Of a stretch of DNA of 64,000 nt, positions 44,432 through 56,694 are shown piece by piece. A program made the translations under genes and the position numbers. The notes under the pieces were generated by a model. It did no database searches and was not told the origin of the DNA. It saw only the letters and a list, made by a program, of their open reading frames with translations. How positions within the stretch are numbered: the first letter of the stretch is position 1; every line of letters begins with the position of its first letter. Source of the stretch: Tethya wilhelma (Eukaryota; Porifera; Demospongiae; Tethyida; Tethyidae); assembly GCA_964030475.1 (NCBI GenBank), contig CAXIPT010000005.1, forward strand, positions 3,128,097-3,192,096, given 5' to 3'.

Positions 44432-47400
44432 ATGTGTGCCACAAGAGAGTCAGGAGTGATATGTTTGGATTCAGAGTCTGACTCCGATATCGATGACGAT
44501 GATGAAGATGGTGCAAAACCCATCAGTTCCCCACTAAGCACATACCTGGAGAATGCTAGGTGAGTAGCGTTGTTATGAGCCTTCTAGAATTATGTTACCC
44601 AATGGTTGTTACTGATGATACTGTATTCTTTTTGTAGGATACGCAATGAGAGCAATTACAAGAGATTTCCAAGCTCTCCTGTTTCACCGCCCCCTAGTCC
44701 TGTCAAGCGAAGAAAGCGTTCTTATCTACAGAACACAACTCAACCAAGTACAACAGGCAGCACCAGACAAAGAATTCGAAAGAACAAGAAGAAGAAGGTG
44801 CTACACTCAGCAGCGAAGCGTGAATTGACTGATGACGAGTAAGTCAGTACATGTACAATGTACCTGCACAGTGTATGTTTGATACATGTACATGTATGTA
44901 TTTAGACAGTCACCTGTGACCTTGTAGTTGTAGTGTTGCTGGGCTGTTATCCTACTTTACATGTCCATATAAGGTGGTGTACATACTGTGTACAGGAAAT
45001 TGTGGTTAATGTAGTTTCAAAACACACCATGCACTGTATGTAAAATCATTCTGTTGTAACAAGGTACACATTCCATTAGGTTTGAGGCAGTTCTTTGCGA
45101 GTTTGGATCCACTCCTGTGAACCCCATTGATCTGACAGAGATTGCTTCGTCTGATGAGTCTGATGGGTGTGATGATCATGATGAATTGCAGCACTCAAGG
45201 TAAATATGCAACATTTACCTAAATGGGTATAGAGTAACATAGGATATGGCCATTCCTGTGGAGTGTCATCCTAATTATTACATTTCTTGTTGCAGTTCAT
45301 CATCATCAACTGATACTGATGTTGAGTATCTCAATGACGATCAGACAATGCCCATCTACTCAGGATACAACAAGCTTCGAACATCATCCCTGACAACAGT
45401 GACTGCTATTTTGGATTGCCCCAGTCACCTTGTGTGCTCGAATCATCCCACGCACATCAGCATCAGTTGTGCCTTAGTGGTGGATACTTCCCACCTTCGA
45501 GATAGCAATGACATACTCTGTGATGATTGTGGGGCTTGGACCCAGACAAAGACAGCAACAAGTCATTTGCGATTAGAGTTCTATGGGGATGGTACGGTTA
45601 AGAGTGCAAGGGGTTGTAAACCGAATACCAAGAACTCGTACACACTCATTCGAAGGCATTACACCTGCAAGTCCTCTCCTGATTTATCCCGTCATATCTC
45701 TATCCTGAAAACCCCTCGCGGCAAGCCTGAAACCCATCAGTTTGTTCAGTACAGATTCTCTGGGGCCGAGCATCGTATTCAGGTGAAGTCACATGGCAAC
45801 TCCAAGAAAAGCACTAAAGGGTATAAACGTACCTGTCCAAGCACACTGAATGATCTGAAGCAAGAACTACTGACACATCCTCCAAAACCTGCCATGTTCA
45901 AGGTAGAACAGAAGCGTGGAGGAATTGTGCATACCAAGTGTCAAGGTGATTTGCCTCGTAATAGTGCCCAAGCATCTCGTCTCAAGTGCAAGAAAGCAAC
46001 CACGACATTAGGCAATCCATCAAACGATCCCATACAAGCATTGGTTGTGAAGTTCAAGGAGTAGAGTGGGCAGCCAGACTAATTTGTGCAGTGCATACAG
46101 CTTGTTCCAGACCCGGTAGTTGTTCTTTTCAATGAAACTCAGCTCGCAGACATAGAACAGTTTTGTGCAAACGAAGGATCCTCTGAAACTAGTGTGTTAG
46201 GTGTAGATGTCACATTTAACCTTGGGCCCTTCTACGTCACAATCTGCACCTACCAGAACTTGAAAGTTGTGACAGACAAAGGCAACCACCCTGCCATGAT
46301 AGGACCAACTCTCATTCACTCATCAAAGAATACGAGCAATTTCTCCTACCTGTTCAATCAACTTGTAAAGGACAAGCCTTCGTTAGCAACCTCATTGAAA
46401 GCATTCGGTACAGATGGTGAGCAGGCCCTGATCAATGCAGCTTCAGAAGCATTTCCATATGCAGTGCACCTCAGATGTTCAAATCACCTCAAGGACAATA
46501 TCAGTGAAAATCTGCGAAAGATGATGACACCTGATGCCCTGGTGAAGGAGGTTTTGAAGGACATATTTGGTACAGCTACCGAGAAAGGCCTAATTCATGC
46601 TCCACAAAAAGAGTTCGACAGCAAGCTAACTGTATTGGAGAAACGGTGGAAAGCTCTAGAGAGGGAACACCACATACACACACCTCGTGTGTTTCAGTGG
46701 TGTCGACTACATGTGTTCCCGGTTATCCGTGACAGTCTGAACACAGAATTGCTCCACAGTTTGGGTATACAATCTGAAAAGTACACTCAGAACAGTTCAG
46801 AGTCTGTTAACGCATTACTCAAGAGATACGTCAGCTTCAAAAAGCAAGATGTGTGTTCTTTCGTGAACGACTTAGAAGAGTGTGTTCTGGAGCAGCAGAA
46901 TGAGATGAGCAAAGCTGTGCTGGGACTTGGCCGATGGAAGCTCGCAAGTGGCTACGACTCGGTGAGAGTTTCTACAGATGATTGGTTTACTTCAATGTCC
47001 AGTGACGCTAAAACGGAGGCTATTCACTCTTTACACAAGGCTCCACTAGTGTCACCTCCGCATACTACTCCAGCCAACTCACAGCCTACCATTGTACCTG
47101 AACCATCCAACTCACCTCACACTTCAGGCCAACCCAACTCACAGAAAACCTTCACTTTGTCTGTGCCTTACTCTCTTCTATCTGAAATACTCTCTGAAGG
47201 GGAGCTGAAGTCTCTCTGGGCAAAAGCTGCTAGGTTAATGCAAGAGAAGAAAGTTGTACCGGCACCTGGTAGCAGTGACAGTTGGTGGGTTTGTAGTGAG
47301 TCAGGTTCGCTACCACATGTGGTTACCAAGTCGAAACTGGACAACGGTCGATACCTATGTAACAAGGCTTGTGTTGGCTGGAAGAGTAAAAACATCTGTG

Positions 47401-48167
47401 CACACTGTCTTGCAGTGGCTGAAACATGTAATCAGCTAAAGAACTTTGTAACATGGTTTCGCTCTTCGACTTCCAATGGTGGTAATCTCACGAGTGCCGT
47501 TTATCACGGAACGTACAAGCATGCTGGGCAGAAGAAACCTACTCGAAGAAAGTATGGGGACCCTGTGCATATGCCACTTGATCAGAAGACTGACCGAATT
47601 CCACTTCAGGATACAACTAATGCTGCTCACATGCCTCCACCAGTCACAACTCACAGCACACCACCTGTCAGCACTGGTCATATTCCAGTCACTACAAATA
47701 ACACCATTGTTCTTCGTTCAAATAACGCGATCGCATCATCACTGAACTCACTAATTCAGTCGGGAAACCAACCTCACTTACAAATTCTCTCTCAATTGCT
47801 AGGAAGCAAATCCAACTCCCGTTTTCCTGCTAAACCTGCTGTGATCAAGTCGGAGAAGCCTTTCTTCCTTCTCCAACTCAACAACAGAATTAAGAAATGC
47901 GCTGGATGTGGACTGCTGTTTCGAAATACTGGGAGTGATCACCAGTACATACTAGGCCACCAAGAGAGAGACTGGTATCCAGCTGAAAACAAATGGAATG
48001 TAGGGAATCTCCAGAACAAGTACTACCACCTGAGCAAGGACTGTATCCTTCAACGGTGTGCGGTTTATCACTTTCCCCAGGACATGGCAAACCTGGAAGT
48101 AAATGGTTGTGTACCTGACCATGTCAGGGTGTTGCTTTCTTCGGAGTTTAACATTGTTGTCCCTTAG
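44432..48167 (+). CDS. Mutator-like transposase with SWIM zinc finger, four exons, two internal stops
   Basis: Exons 44432-44559, 44638-44838, 45080-45199 and 45296-48167. All introns are GT-AG and phases join correctly, giving 1,106 codons. Exons 1-3 encode acidic and basic low-complexity stretches (DSESDSDIDDDDED; KRRKRSYL). Exon 4 begins with a Cys/His-containing region (LCDDCGAW) and then the MULE core: Asp 1 in LGVDVTFNLG near residue 453, Asp 2 in FGTDGEQALI near 521, CSNH near 543, candidate Glu in NSSESVNALLKRY near 651. The SWIM finger (YLCNKACVGWKSKNICAHC) is near 835-855. The Ser/Thr/Pro-rich linker and C-terminal zinc-like tail (KKCAGCGLLF) match the other MULE copies. Two stops, TAG 46062 and TAA 46080, interrupt exon 4 between otherwise conserved segments. 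Both would be Gln codons after one C-to-T change. Confidence 0.88.
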
Positions 48168-48569
48168 CTTAACATTACTGTACATGTAATTCCCCCTTAT
48201 AATGAACTGTTTCAACTCATCACTTATCAATAACCTACTGTTTCAGCTCATCACTTATCATTAACCAACTTCATCACTCATTTGACTGCAGTTACAGACA
48301 CTGTTGACTTTTGTGCTCACTGCATTAGTTACTCATCACTTATCAATAACCTACTGTTTCAGCTCATCACTTATCATTAACTAACTGTTTCAGTTCATCA
48401 CTCATTTGACTGCAGTTACAGACACTGTTGACTTTTGTGCTCACTGCATTAGTTGCTTGATCAGAAAAGGAAAAAGGAAAAGTCATTGATAGAGATAGGG
48501 CCATAAAGCCATGGATTAAGGCCATAAAGCCATACAAATTAAGGCCATAGGCCACATTTTCAGTTCACC

Positions 48570-49271
48570 CCTAAATAAGCTGGTTTAAAATGCCTCCTAG
48601 AGTGAGTCATGGCTGTGGTGGTGTAAAACTTTCCCATGAGTCACTCTAGGCAGAGCTGGTGTAAAATTGTCCCATGAGTTACTCCAGGTAAAAACATCCA
48701 TTTTACACTATCATCTGTAGGACCCGATCTTGGTAAACAATTAAACAACTGTCAGAATATTAAATACAGCAATATCAAATTACACACAGAAGTTTACAAT
48801 AAACTTCTTTCAATGATTATGCACTCAAACTTGCTTGCTTACACATCTAAGTGCCTAAAACCAGTGAAAATGCTAACAATTAATGTTTGATAATCGATTG
48901 CTCGACCTCAATGATATGACGGTTTCGTTTAAGACACTGCTGCCTGCAATCAGCTCCTCTCTTGGAATATTAATAGCAAAAAAACTGAACTTTCTGATCT
49001 CCAGATTGGGTAGCTCTACCACAAGTTTACAGGTTGTTTTGAGCTGCCGTCCGTGATGTGATTTTTTGGGCCGACTATTGATTATTTCGGACACACCCTT
49101 TAATCATGCCAGAAAGCGTTAGAGAAAGGGGGTGAGGCTGGATGTTTGCACAACCTGGAGTAGATTTTCACGAGCAGTCTAATGGTAATAGTCTTGAAGC
49201 AGCAATGTCCACAGGTAAGTCAGAATAGCGTCCGATAATTGATGGTGTCCAAGCATTGATCGCTTACTCTA
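48570..49271. repeat. MULE right terminal inverted repeat
   Basis: Inverse of the left repeat; outer end CGCTTACTCTA at 49261-49271. Just inside (48180-48450) the block CAGCTCATCACTTATCA...TAACCTACTGTTTCAG is tandemly repeated, about 110-150 bp per unit. Confidence 0.85.
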
Positions 49272-49310
49272 TAGTGCACAACCCATAGGGGGGTGTATCA
49301 AACACCTTTC

Positions 49311-49635
49311 CAGGGGCATAGCTAGGATATTTTAAAAGAGGGTTTCCGGCGTGAAGTGGCAAAAATTTTTGGGGTGCCATGCCCACGCCCCCCTAATTAA
49401 TGCGTTTTCGCTATATAGCGCTAGCTTCGTTAAACTTCCTTTTCAAAAGCTTGAAAACAAAGGTATGCAAGCGCTAAGATGCAAAAAAGTTAGTATTTGC
49501 AGGAGTTCTAATCCTGCAGTAGCTTTATACAGGCTCTAATACGCGGGTTTCACAAGCTTGAACTGAGAGCCCCTCCCCTTTTTTAAGCTGAAAGGGGGTT
49601 TCGGGCAACGAGGAAACAACGTAGCTATGGCCCTG
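49311..49635. mobile_element. MITE with CAGGGGCATAGCTAGG ends
   Basis: Inverted ends CAGGGGCATAGCTAGG and GTAGCTATGGCCCTG, 325 bp, non-coding. The ends recall hAT-type MITEs. No target duplication is convincing. It lies 40 bp outside the MULE. Confidence 0.6.
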
Positions 49636-50696
49636 CCTTCCGTTGTAACCAAACTTCAACAGTGTTTTGAACACCTCAGTTTTAACAGTGTATGTGTGTG
49701 TGTATGTGTGTGCCCATTACAGATTCTTAACACTGAAATGACACATATATGCATGTACATTTAGGAACCTGTCAAAGTCTCTCTAGGAAAAAAAATTAGT
49801 GTGCGTGGTCATGGACCTAAGCGTTGCATTGTGGAGAGAGATGAGTACGTGGTGTATGTTCCATTCTCAGGGCAGTTAAGGCAGATCAGTTTGAATACTG
49901 CAGTTTAATATTGTCAAAAGTGACTTTATTCAGTGAAGCAGTGACTGTATTCTATCAATGGAGAGCCTATATTACTATGTTTATTTTATAGCATAGTGGT
50001 AAAAGATATTCATGATGCATGGTTACCATGGATACGCTAATTGGTTATAAATATTAGTAAGGGTCAAAGTTTATTTGCCTTAACCGCTAATTTGCCGTCT
50101 CCGACTACGAAAATGCTTTGTAATCGCTACTTATTTGATATCAATGGAAAGTAATTAACACATAGAATGCTATTCTGACTAGAAACGCACAAAATCTAGC
50201 GCTAGCTAAATATTAATAATAAAATACAATTTCAATGCCATACGCAGAGCTAATTAATGATTTAGCTGCTCACCTTGCTTTTATTGGCCACCGTTTCCAG
50301 TCAAATCCAATCACTCTACTGGTCTATTTCAATTGAAAACTCGCCAAAAGAATAGAAGAACTATCATTCTTCGTAGCCGGGCGGCAACTTATAGAGACTA
50401 CCTTCGATCGCTTGCATAATAAATAAGCGGCTAGAATTGCTTACCATACAATCGATTTAAATATTTATTAGTTTATGTATGCGAACAAGCAAGCCAATTA
50501 CAAGCCATCTACAACTTGCAGGCTAGATCTGCCTTAACCTACCTGAGTTGTTACAGTCGATCTCTACAAGTCTTACTGTATGATTACAGTGTATTATCGG
50601 AAGTAAGTACATATATGTACTTATACATAAATTTAATACAGTACTATTCACACAACACTTTGTATATAGGTGAAACAGGGACATGTTTCCATATAT
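49636..50696. other. Nothing recognised
   Basis: AT-rich non-coding sequence with a short GTGTGTGTATGTGTGTG tract near 49690. No gene visible. Confidence 0.4.
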
Positions 50697-51665
50697 ACAA
50701 GTATAAAAAACATTGGAAATGTAATGAGACACAGGAATGGCTAAATCGTTAAAAGAGCGCAAACAAGATGGAATGGCTGTTTGAGTGTGTAGAATTCTTC
50801 CTGTATGGGCTGCATTTAACAATCTCTTCATTGAGTCTCTCATTTTGCCCACAGGAAGAATTCCTTACACTCAAACAGCCATTCCATCTTGTTTGCGTTC
50901 TTTTTACAATTTAGCCATTCCTGTGTCTCATTACATTTCCAATGTTTTTTATACTTGTTTGTTCTCATTTTTTCATAATTCTATAAATTACATTTGAGTT
51001 GGTGTGTGTAGCTAGCTACTGAGCTAGTAGTCTGGCAAACCAGACTCACCGAGCCAGCGGTGGCTGCTGAGCTGGTGAGTTGTGTAGCCTGCTTGATACT
51101 GAAGTGAAACACATCTCAGTCATTTGGAGGCAGGAGAAGATTTACTTGCCTTTCTATATGTTATGCTAACCAGTCCTGATTCATCTCTTAAGAAGAGCAA
51201 CCAGTTATCACAAAATAGTTCCAGGCAACTTAATTCCAAATAATGCACACTTGTTTTGTGTGGAAAGGGTCGTCAATTCGAATTTTCTAGAAGCTAATGA
51301 ATTATGCACGAGTGTAGAAATTAATGGCGGCCATATGGAGGAGGCACTTTTCGCCTTGTATCTAGCTACTCAATGAGAGGCGCTAAAAACCGATGGCAAA
51401 AGCGACTGTACCGGAAGAAACCAAGTTCGTTCGTCCAAGAATTAGCTTCTAAAAGTGAATAGTCACTGAGCCAAGATAGAAAAAGAAGAAGATGGAGAAA
51501 ATTGGAGGCTTGGCTTGTTACTTTAGTGATGGTTTTAGGCTATGTTTTTGGGCTCATTAGAAAGAGAAAGCTAAATAGTAGCTTTAGAAGCCTTTTAGTC
51601 AGTTTTTGCAGTTATTAGCGTGAATATTTGTATTGCGGTAATGGGCCATCCATGCCATTCCTGTG
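50697..51665. mobile_element. Foldback-family element, nearly full length
   Basis: The palindrome 50697-50960 has complete arms (ACATTGGAAATGTAATGAGA ... and its inverse) around CTCTTCATTGAGTCTCTC. It is followed by the family middle (TGTGTAGCTAGCTACTGAGC, GGTCGTCAATTCGAATTTTC, GATGGAGAAAATTGGAGG) and the terminal block to CATTCCTGTGTA at 51665. Collinear with 62375-63330, and inverted relative to 16435-17442. Confidence 0.75.
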
Positions 51666-51668
51666 TAT

Positions 51669-52737
51669 TTCTATATATGTGACCCAATTTTGTAAAAACC
51701 GACCAGATGTAGTAAAACTTTATTTGTAGTAATCAGCGATTGTAGTGTAATTCGCGACACGCATGCAAAATTAATTTTTTTGCACCAATGGGGAGGGGCA
51801 CACCTTGGCGAGCTGCAGACATGATTTTACGTGTGGGCTGCTTCTATTGCTGAGATATAAGCGTTTGAATGCAGCTATGTTAGCCATGGCTAGCTTCTCT
51901 CCCGTTAGTACACGGGATGCGTTGCCATGTTCATTGATTAATTGCTCTGATAAGTACATGATGCAGCTGCTGCTGTGCATCTCATTATAATCTTGCATAT
52001 TTAATGTGCAACAATAAAAACAATGCATTGTTCATGAACTAAACATTTCTAGCAGAAAGAAATATCTTCCAGATGATCAGAAGATGGCCCACAGTGTTGC
52101 AGAATCGCTGGGCTATGCCAGGATCTGTTTATCTGTGCATAATAATGAATGAATGTATTGTACATTGTGTATAATAAATTTGCAATGGAATTTTTGGGGG
52201 AAAGAAGCTAAGTGCTTCTTATTATGGGCAATAAGTATTAGCTAAACTGTTTCCGACAGTTAGAATAGCTATAGATGCATGCATTAATACTGGGCGCTTA
52301 TTTCTGCGCCATTTATAGCTTAGTTACTCTAGTTACAGCCCACCCGCTACTTAGTAGACTTACTTACCTCGTTGTTGAATCCTCCTGGAAGGCTCCCTGG
52401 TCTTCTGTGTCTTTAAAAAGGCTCATAAAGTAAGTTTTAAGTAGCGCTTCAACTAACTTCATGCATATTCTGATACTACACTAACATTGTACCACACAAA
52501 CATAAATTGTTTGTAACATGGATAGTATACAGAGTTTGTGTACTCGCGCTTAGCGCTCACGATTTTAGCGAGTAAAATTGGAATGAACGGTCGGTATATT
52601 TGAGCTCATATCTCCAAAACTATAGCAGCTAGCCGCTTCAAATTTGGAAAATAGCTAGCTGATATGTAGCAAGCGCTATCATTTGCATATTACTACATCT
52701 GGTCGGTTTTCCAAAATTCGGTCACATATATAGTGAT
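51669..52737. mobile_element. DNA element with GTGACC...AAAACCGACCAGA ends
   Basis: Left end CTATATATGTGACCCAATTT and right end AAATTCGGTCACATATATAG are inverted. The arms extend through CCGACCAGATGTAGTAA, about 40 bp. 1.07 kb, no coding frame. Partial copies lie at 32588-32734 (left end) and 42385-42843 (right half). The target sequence may be TA-rich, so the exact border is uncertain. Confidence 0.65.
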
Positions 52738-53476
52738 GTGGGTTCGATGCAATATCGGTGTGATTGTGAGCGTGTGTTTCAAAACTCATCCTCTATTCTC
52801 TGTACATGCTGATGCTCTACAGATTATGTTTTATTACGATGATTTGGAACCATGCAATGCTATGAAGATCAGGTAGAAAAAAGCACAAGATCAGTGAGTG
52901 ATGATTGCTCCATTTAGGAATGTTATTCTATTTATTGCACACTATTTTCATATTCAGGTGTTTTTTACTATTTTGTTGGCAATATCAGCCTATATGAAAG
53001 CCTTTCCATTTATTGCACACCTTTCGTGACTATGTTTCCGCCAATATCTCACTATGGCAACAAGTAATCAAGACGGAGTGGTAAATTTTATTAAGTACAT
53101 GGTAAGTTGATTCAGTAATAGTGTAGGGTGTGAGATAGTACTATGCTCTGGACCATGGAAAAGGTGACAAATACTTGTACTTGCCACCTTTGGGGATCAA
53201 AGAATGCCCCATGCAATTAGCACGATTAGCTAGAATGTCCTTTTTTGAGCCAAATTTTTCCATATTGTGGTTGTATTGGAGTACCTTTTAGGCCATTGTG
53301 GCCACTAGGTTTGTGTCTAGAGTCTGTCAGATTTAATCAGTAGGTGTACTTTTAATGAGGTGTGTGTATCATTTGGCCCAGGCAACCCTGTTTTAGTGCA
53401 GTCGTCAAGTTATATGTAAGTTAATTGTAGGACCATTAATAATTACTTGTGGATTTTCAGGTTAACCTTTGACTGA
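52738..53476. other. Nothing recognised
   Basis: Non-coding sequence with no repeat or gene I can support. Confidence 0.4.
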
Positions 53477-53480
53477 TTAA

Positions 53481-55837
53481 ACGAGGAGGTCATGTTTATA
53501 ATGATGCAATTATTTACACGCGTCCGTTTTGGATCACTTTCGGGGTACAGGGTATAAATAGAAAAATCCCCGGCCACCACCTTTTATCTTTTGCGCAGAC
53601 GTAAAAAAACTGTCGTCATGGCGCTTGCAGAGCTCCTTTTTTCTCTAACTACGCACTACGACGCTTACCTTCCACAAATTACTTGCACAGTAGTAGTGGT
53701 TACCTACCTGTTACGTCCTTTTGTAAACAATACAAAGAATTTGGTTTGTTTTGTGGTCTTAGTATTCTATGGCAGCCATTGATACTTCTTGTACAGCAAA
53801 TACAGGCAGTAACACTGCCAATACAGACACACTATTTTTTAGAAACTATTAACACATCTTTGTATAAAAAATACACAATTCTTGTGCCAGGGCATCACTG
53901 AACACTGTATTGAGACAGTACACCATGCATTCCAGTCATCTCACTGAGGTCTCTTTGAGTTTGTGAAGAGTAGAGCAATATTTGGCTGATTTCAGGTCCT
54001 GCAAAATAGTTTGGATTAGAAGGTAAACTGCTTGTTTACACAAAATACAAGTACTATGAATTGTTTACAATAGTGTTGATGTTTTTTCAGATACCGGGAT
54101 CTGTAGGTATCTACAGACACTGTAGAGAAGGAACACGAAGAGAGTACATGGTACACTGGTTGTGGTGGAGTTGGTGCTCTCTTCTATCTTTATTGTCAAG
54201 TTGAATATCAGCTGATCTGTACAATAATAGTCAGTCATGCATCAATAATATGCTAAAATTTGCATTGTATGAACTAACCATCAATAAAATAATAAAGATG
54301 GATGTTCTTTATGCTAACGGACTCGACAAAATGCCCAATTCAACATGGAAGTGAAGACTTCAACACCATTTCGTCTTAAGCCAAGCTCAAGTATAAATGC
54401 CGGCTGAGAAAATCGTATGTACCAGTGTTTTTACGACATGACTCAGCTATTATCACATGTACACACATACGTACAATAAATAGACCACTTACTTTCACAA
54501 ACTACAACTGTAAATTTTCAATAACTTGAGTACAGATGAGACTCTGCTGTACCTGTCAGAATGACCATGAAATTATAGCAACGATAGGGGTCTTGCAAAC
54601 ACAGCCCCCATCGACACATCCTGACCCAGAGGAGGTTGGAACCGGATGTAAAATCACGTGATTGTCAAGTGATTTTGCGTAGCGCTTTTGCGCTTTGGAA
54701 TGCATGGAATGCATATTATGTCACGTGAACTCTCCAATGAGGAGGCATAAAGAAGAATAAGAAGAAGCAGAATATGCAACAAAATTGTCGTCTTTCACTG
54801 ATTCTTCCTGGAAAGAGCATCTCATTTCCCCTCATACTAGAGTGCGTGGAACTGTTTCTAGTTTTTCGGTTATCACGGTGCCACTGAAGAAGTATCAGAT
54901 AATGATGGTCAGATTGAAGACAGAACAGTAGTTTACGACTGCTTTTATTTTTGAAGTTAGATCAATACTAGAGCCCTACTTTCATCCTCACTGGTAGACG
55001 CAGTTGACATTCTCAAAGGACGCCCAAAAGGAGAGTAGACAGCCATTTCGACCAAATTGCACAAGTGCCACACCCCCTTGAAGCAAATGCAGCCATTGCT
55101 CGCAATAACAGAAGGGTACAGTTGGGTACGGGTCTTAAATACTTTCCATTCTACTTAGTTATTCGCACAATCCACATCATCTTTGCTGATCTTTGCTACT
55201 TTTGATAAAACACAGAGTATTAACAAAATGTATTGCAACCATTGAACAAATCATGGTTAACGTCTACGTAAATTAATCATGTGCTTCCGGTTCCAACCTC
55301 CTCTGATCCTGACCGTCACCATTTGGCCATCAACACTACCTGTATACATCCCTACCACACATGTAAGAACTGTTAGACTTGAAAATTTTGTGTAATTGTT
55401 TCATAACTCTGTAAGTACTGACCTGAGCTTGATAAATATGGCTCAACCAATGGACTGTCTCCAAACATTCATAGCAGCAACAAGCAGCAGTGCAAGCTTC
55501 ATTTTTGGAGACTCTAGGCATCATTGACGGTCCTATCAGTCTTCAAACTCGCAAAACGAAATTTTTTCACTTTCACTCGAGAAGTTTATTCCCTGGCATA
55601 GTAAAAGAACGCTTCTTTCTCAAAATGCACGTAGTTTTCTTCAAAAACTGCAGCAATTGTTCATTCGTGGCGCTCTCTGTGTCGCTCTAACAGCTGTTTT
55701 GGTTAGTAAAACTCAGTAAAACACAGTGTAAAACCCGTGCGAGCAAGTCCCTTGCTTAGTTACCACTTTTTCTAAAGTAAAAAATTCCGACGCCATTTTC
55801 ATCCCCGGCCACGCCCTTTTATACGCGACCTCCTCGT
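53481..55837. mobile_element. 2.36-kb DNA element flanked by TTAA
   Basis: TTAA at 53477-53480 and 55838-55841 flanks ends ACGAGGAGGTC and GACCTCCTCGT. Inner blocks CCCCGGCCACCACC (left) and CCCCGGCCACGCCC (right) are also placed near the ends. TTAA targets fit Kolobok or piggyBac, but the ends do not start CCCT. Only short frames are seen, for example 53591-53782 and 55490-55690, without recognisable domains. It is interrupted by the 679-bp element at 54627. Confidence 0.6.
54627..55305. mobile_element. 679-bp MITE with perfect 9-bp target duplication
   Basis: ATCCTGACC at 54618-54626 and 55306-55314 flanks perfect inverted ends CAGAGGAGGTTGGAACCGG and CCGGTTCCAACCTCCTCTG. Non-coding. A 9-bp duplication fits a Mutator-like element; the CAG start would also fit hAT except for the length of the duplication. 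Perfect ends and duplication show recent insertion. Confidence 0.9.
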
Positions 55838-55965
55838 TTAAGTTTGTGTCAAATTTGTACAGTTGCCTGTGTAATAATAAAAATAGAGTCTTTGGAATTG
55901 GTGGACAGAGGATAAACACCCTTAAGGGTGTAAGCATGAAATCAAACTTCAAGGGTGTTTTGCAN

Positions 55966-56409
55966 AAGTTCTGTGGGATCACCACCACCGCTGCTGTCTA
56001 TGATGTCTTCCTCTGCTTCAAGACCTATTTATTCTCTTATTCTGTTGAGGCAACACCCCCTGTCACCTCTCCATTTTGGATTTGTTTTGTGAAGGGAAAT
56101 GTGTCCCGCTGTAATGGCTGTAAAGGCAGAATTGGCCGCACTGCTGAAAAGAAGCCTCTACTTCCACGAGAAGACATAGGTTTACGTCACAAAGAGCATG
56201 TTGTTTACAGAAACTCGAGGACAGGGTTGTTTGAACAGTCCAAGGATGAACGGAATGTTTACTACCATGTATACAAGACATGTGTTGTCCCAAACTGTTT
56301 GGGGTTTGTTGCCACTAAACACATCAAAGTTGATTCTAACATTGTTGAGAATTTTACAGATATTCACTACCAACACATTGCATCTGAGTTTGGCGTCACT
56401 TTTGTTTAG
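55966..56409 (+). pseudogene. MULE C-terminal part continuing the 32836-37240 gene
   Basis: Begins right after the joint at 55965. Its first about 163 bp are the inverse of 32837-32999, which begins right after the joint at 32835. The frame continues with TPPVTSPFWICFVKGNVSRC, CNGCKGRIGRTAEKKP, LRHKEHVVYRNSRTGLFEQS, YYHVYKTCVVPNCLGF and YQHIASEFGVTFV, the conserved C-terminal zinc-like tail of these MULE proteins. The 11-bp deletion near 56034-56042 is shared with the 32-kb copy, supporting that this is one locus seen in two contigs. Confidence 0.8.
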
Positions 56410-56694
56410 CTGCTCATTTTTCCAACTTCTCTTGTTATCAATATTATGTACATGACATGTTCTAGCTGCATACATGACATTGTATATAGTTACTATAATT
56501 GTTATGACATTGCATAAACTAAATTTTACATTGTGTAGAAATAAAATTTAGTGATGTATAATATCCTAGATAAATGAGATATTGACTTGCACAATTGCAT
56601 AATAGTTATTGCACAAATTTTGCAGTCGACCATTTCCCATTTCCATTTCCGTTCCCGTTCCCGTTCCCGTTCCCTACTTTTCCACTTGCCCGAA

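Larger units (their letters stand above)
42844..49271 (+). mobile_element. Autonomous-size Mutator-like element with long TIRs
   Basis: Outer inverted repeats of roughly 700 bp, 42844-43580 and 48570-49271, match at high identity. Examples: TAGAGTAAGCGATCAATGCT at the left end inverted at 49252-49271, GATTAAAGGGTGTGTCCGAA, and CTAGGAGGCATTTTAAACCA inverted at 48580-48600. Similarity resumes inside with GGCCTATGGCCTTA / TAAGGCCATAGGCC blocks (44178 and 48540). Long TIRs around a MULE transposase with SWIM finger are typical of Mutator-like elements. No clear 9-bp target duplication was found. The left side has extra repeat units and a joint at 44159. Confidence 0.85.

Noticed and set aside
42844..49271. 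9-bp target duplication around the MULE
   Set aside because: Flanks at 42835-42843 and 49272-49280 do not match; the border may be off, or the flank was altered.
53591..53901. Short frame starting MRRRKKTVVMALAELL as a real gene
   Set aside because: Short, no recognised domain, inside a decaying TTAA-flanked element.
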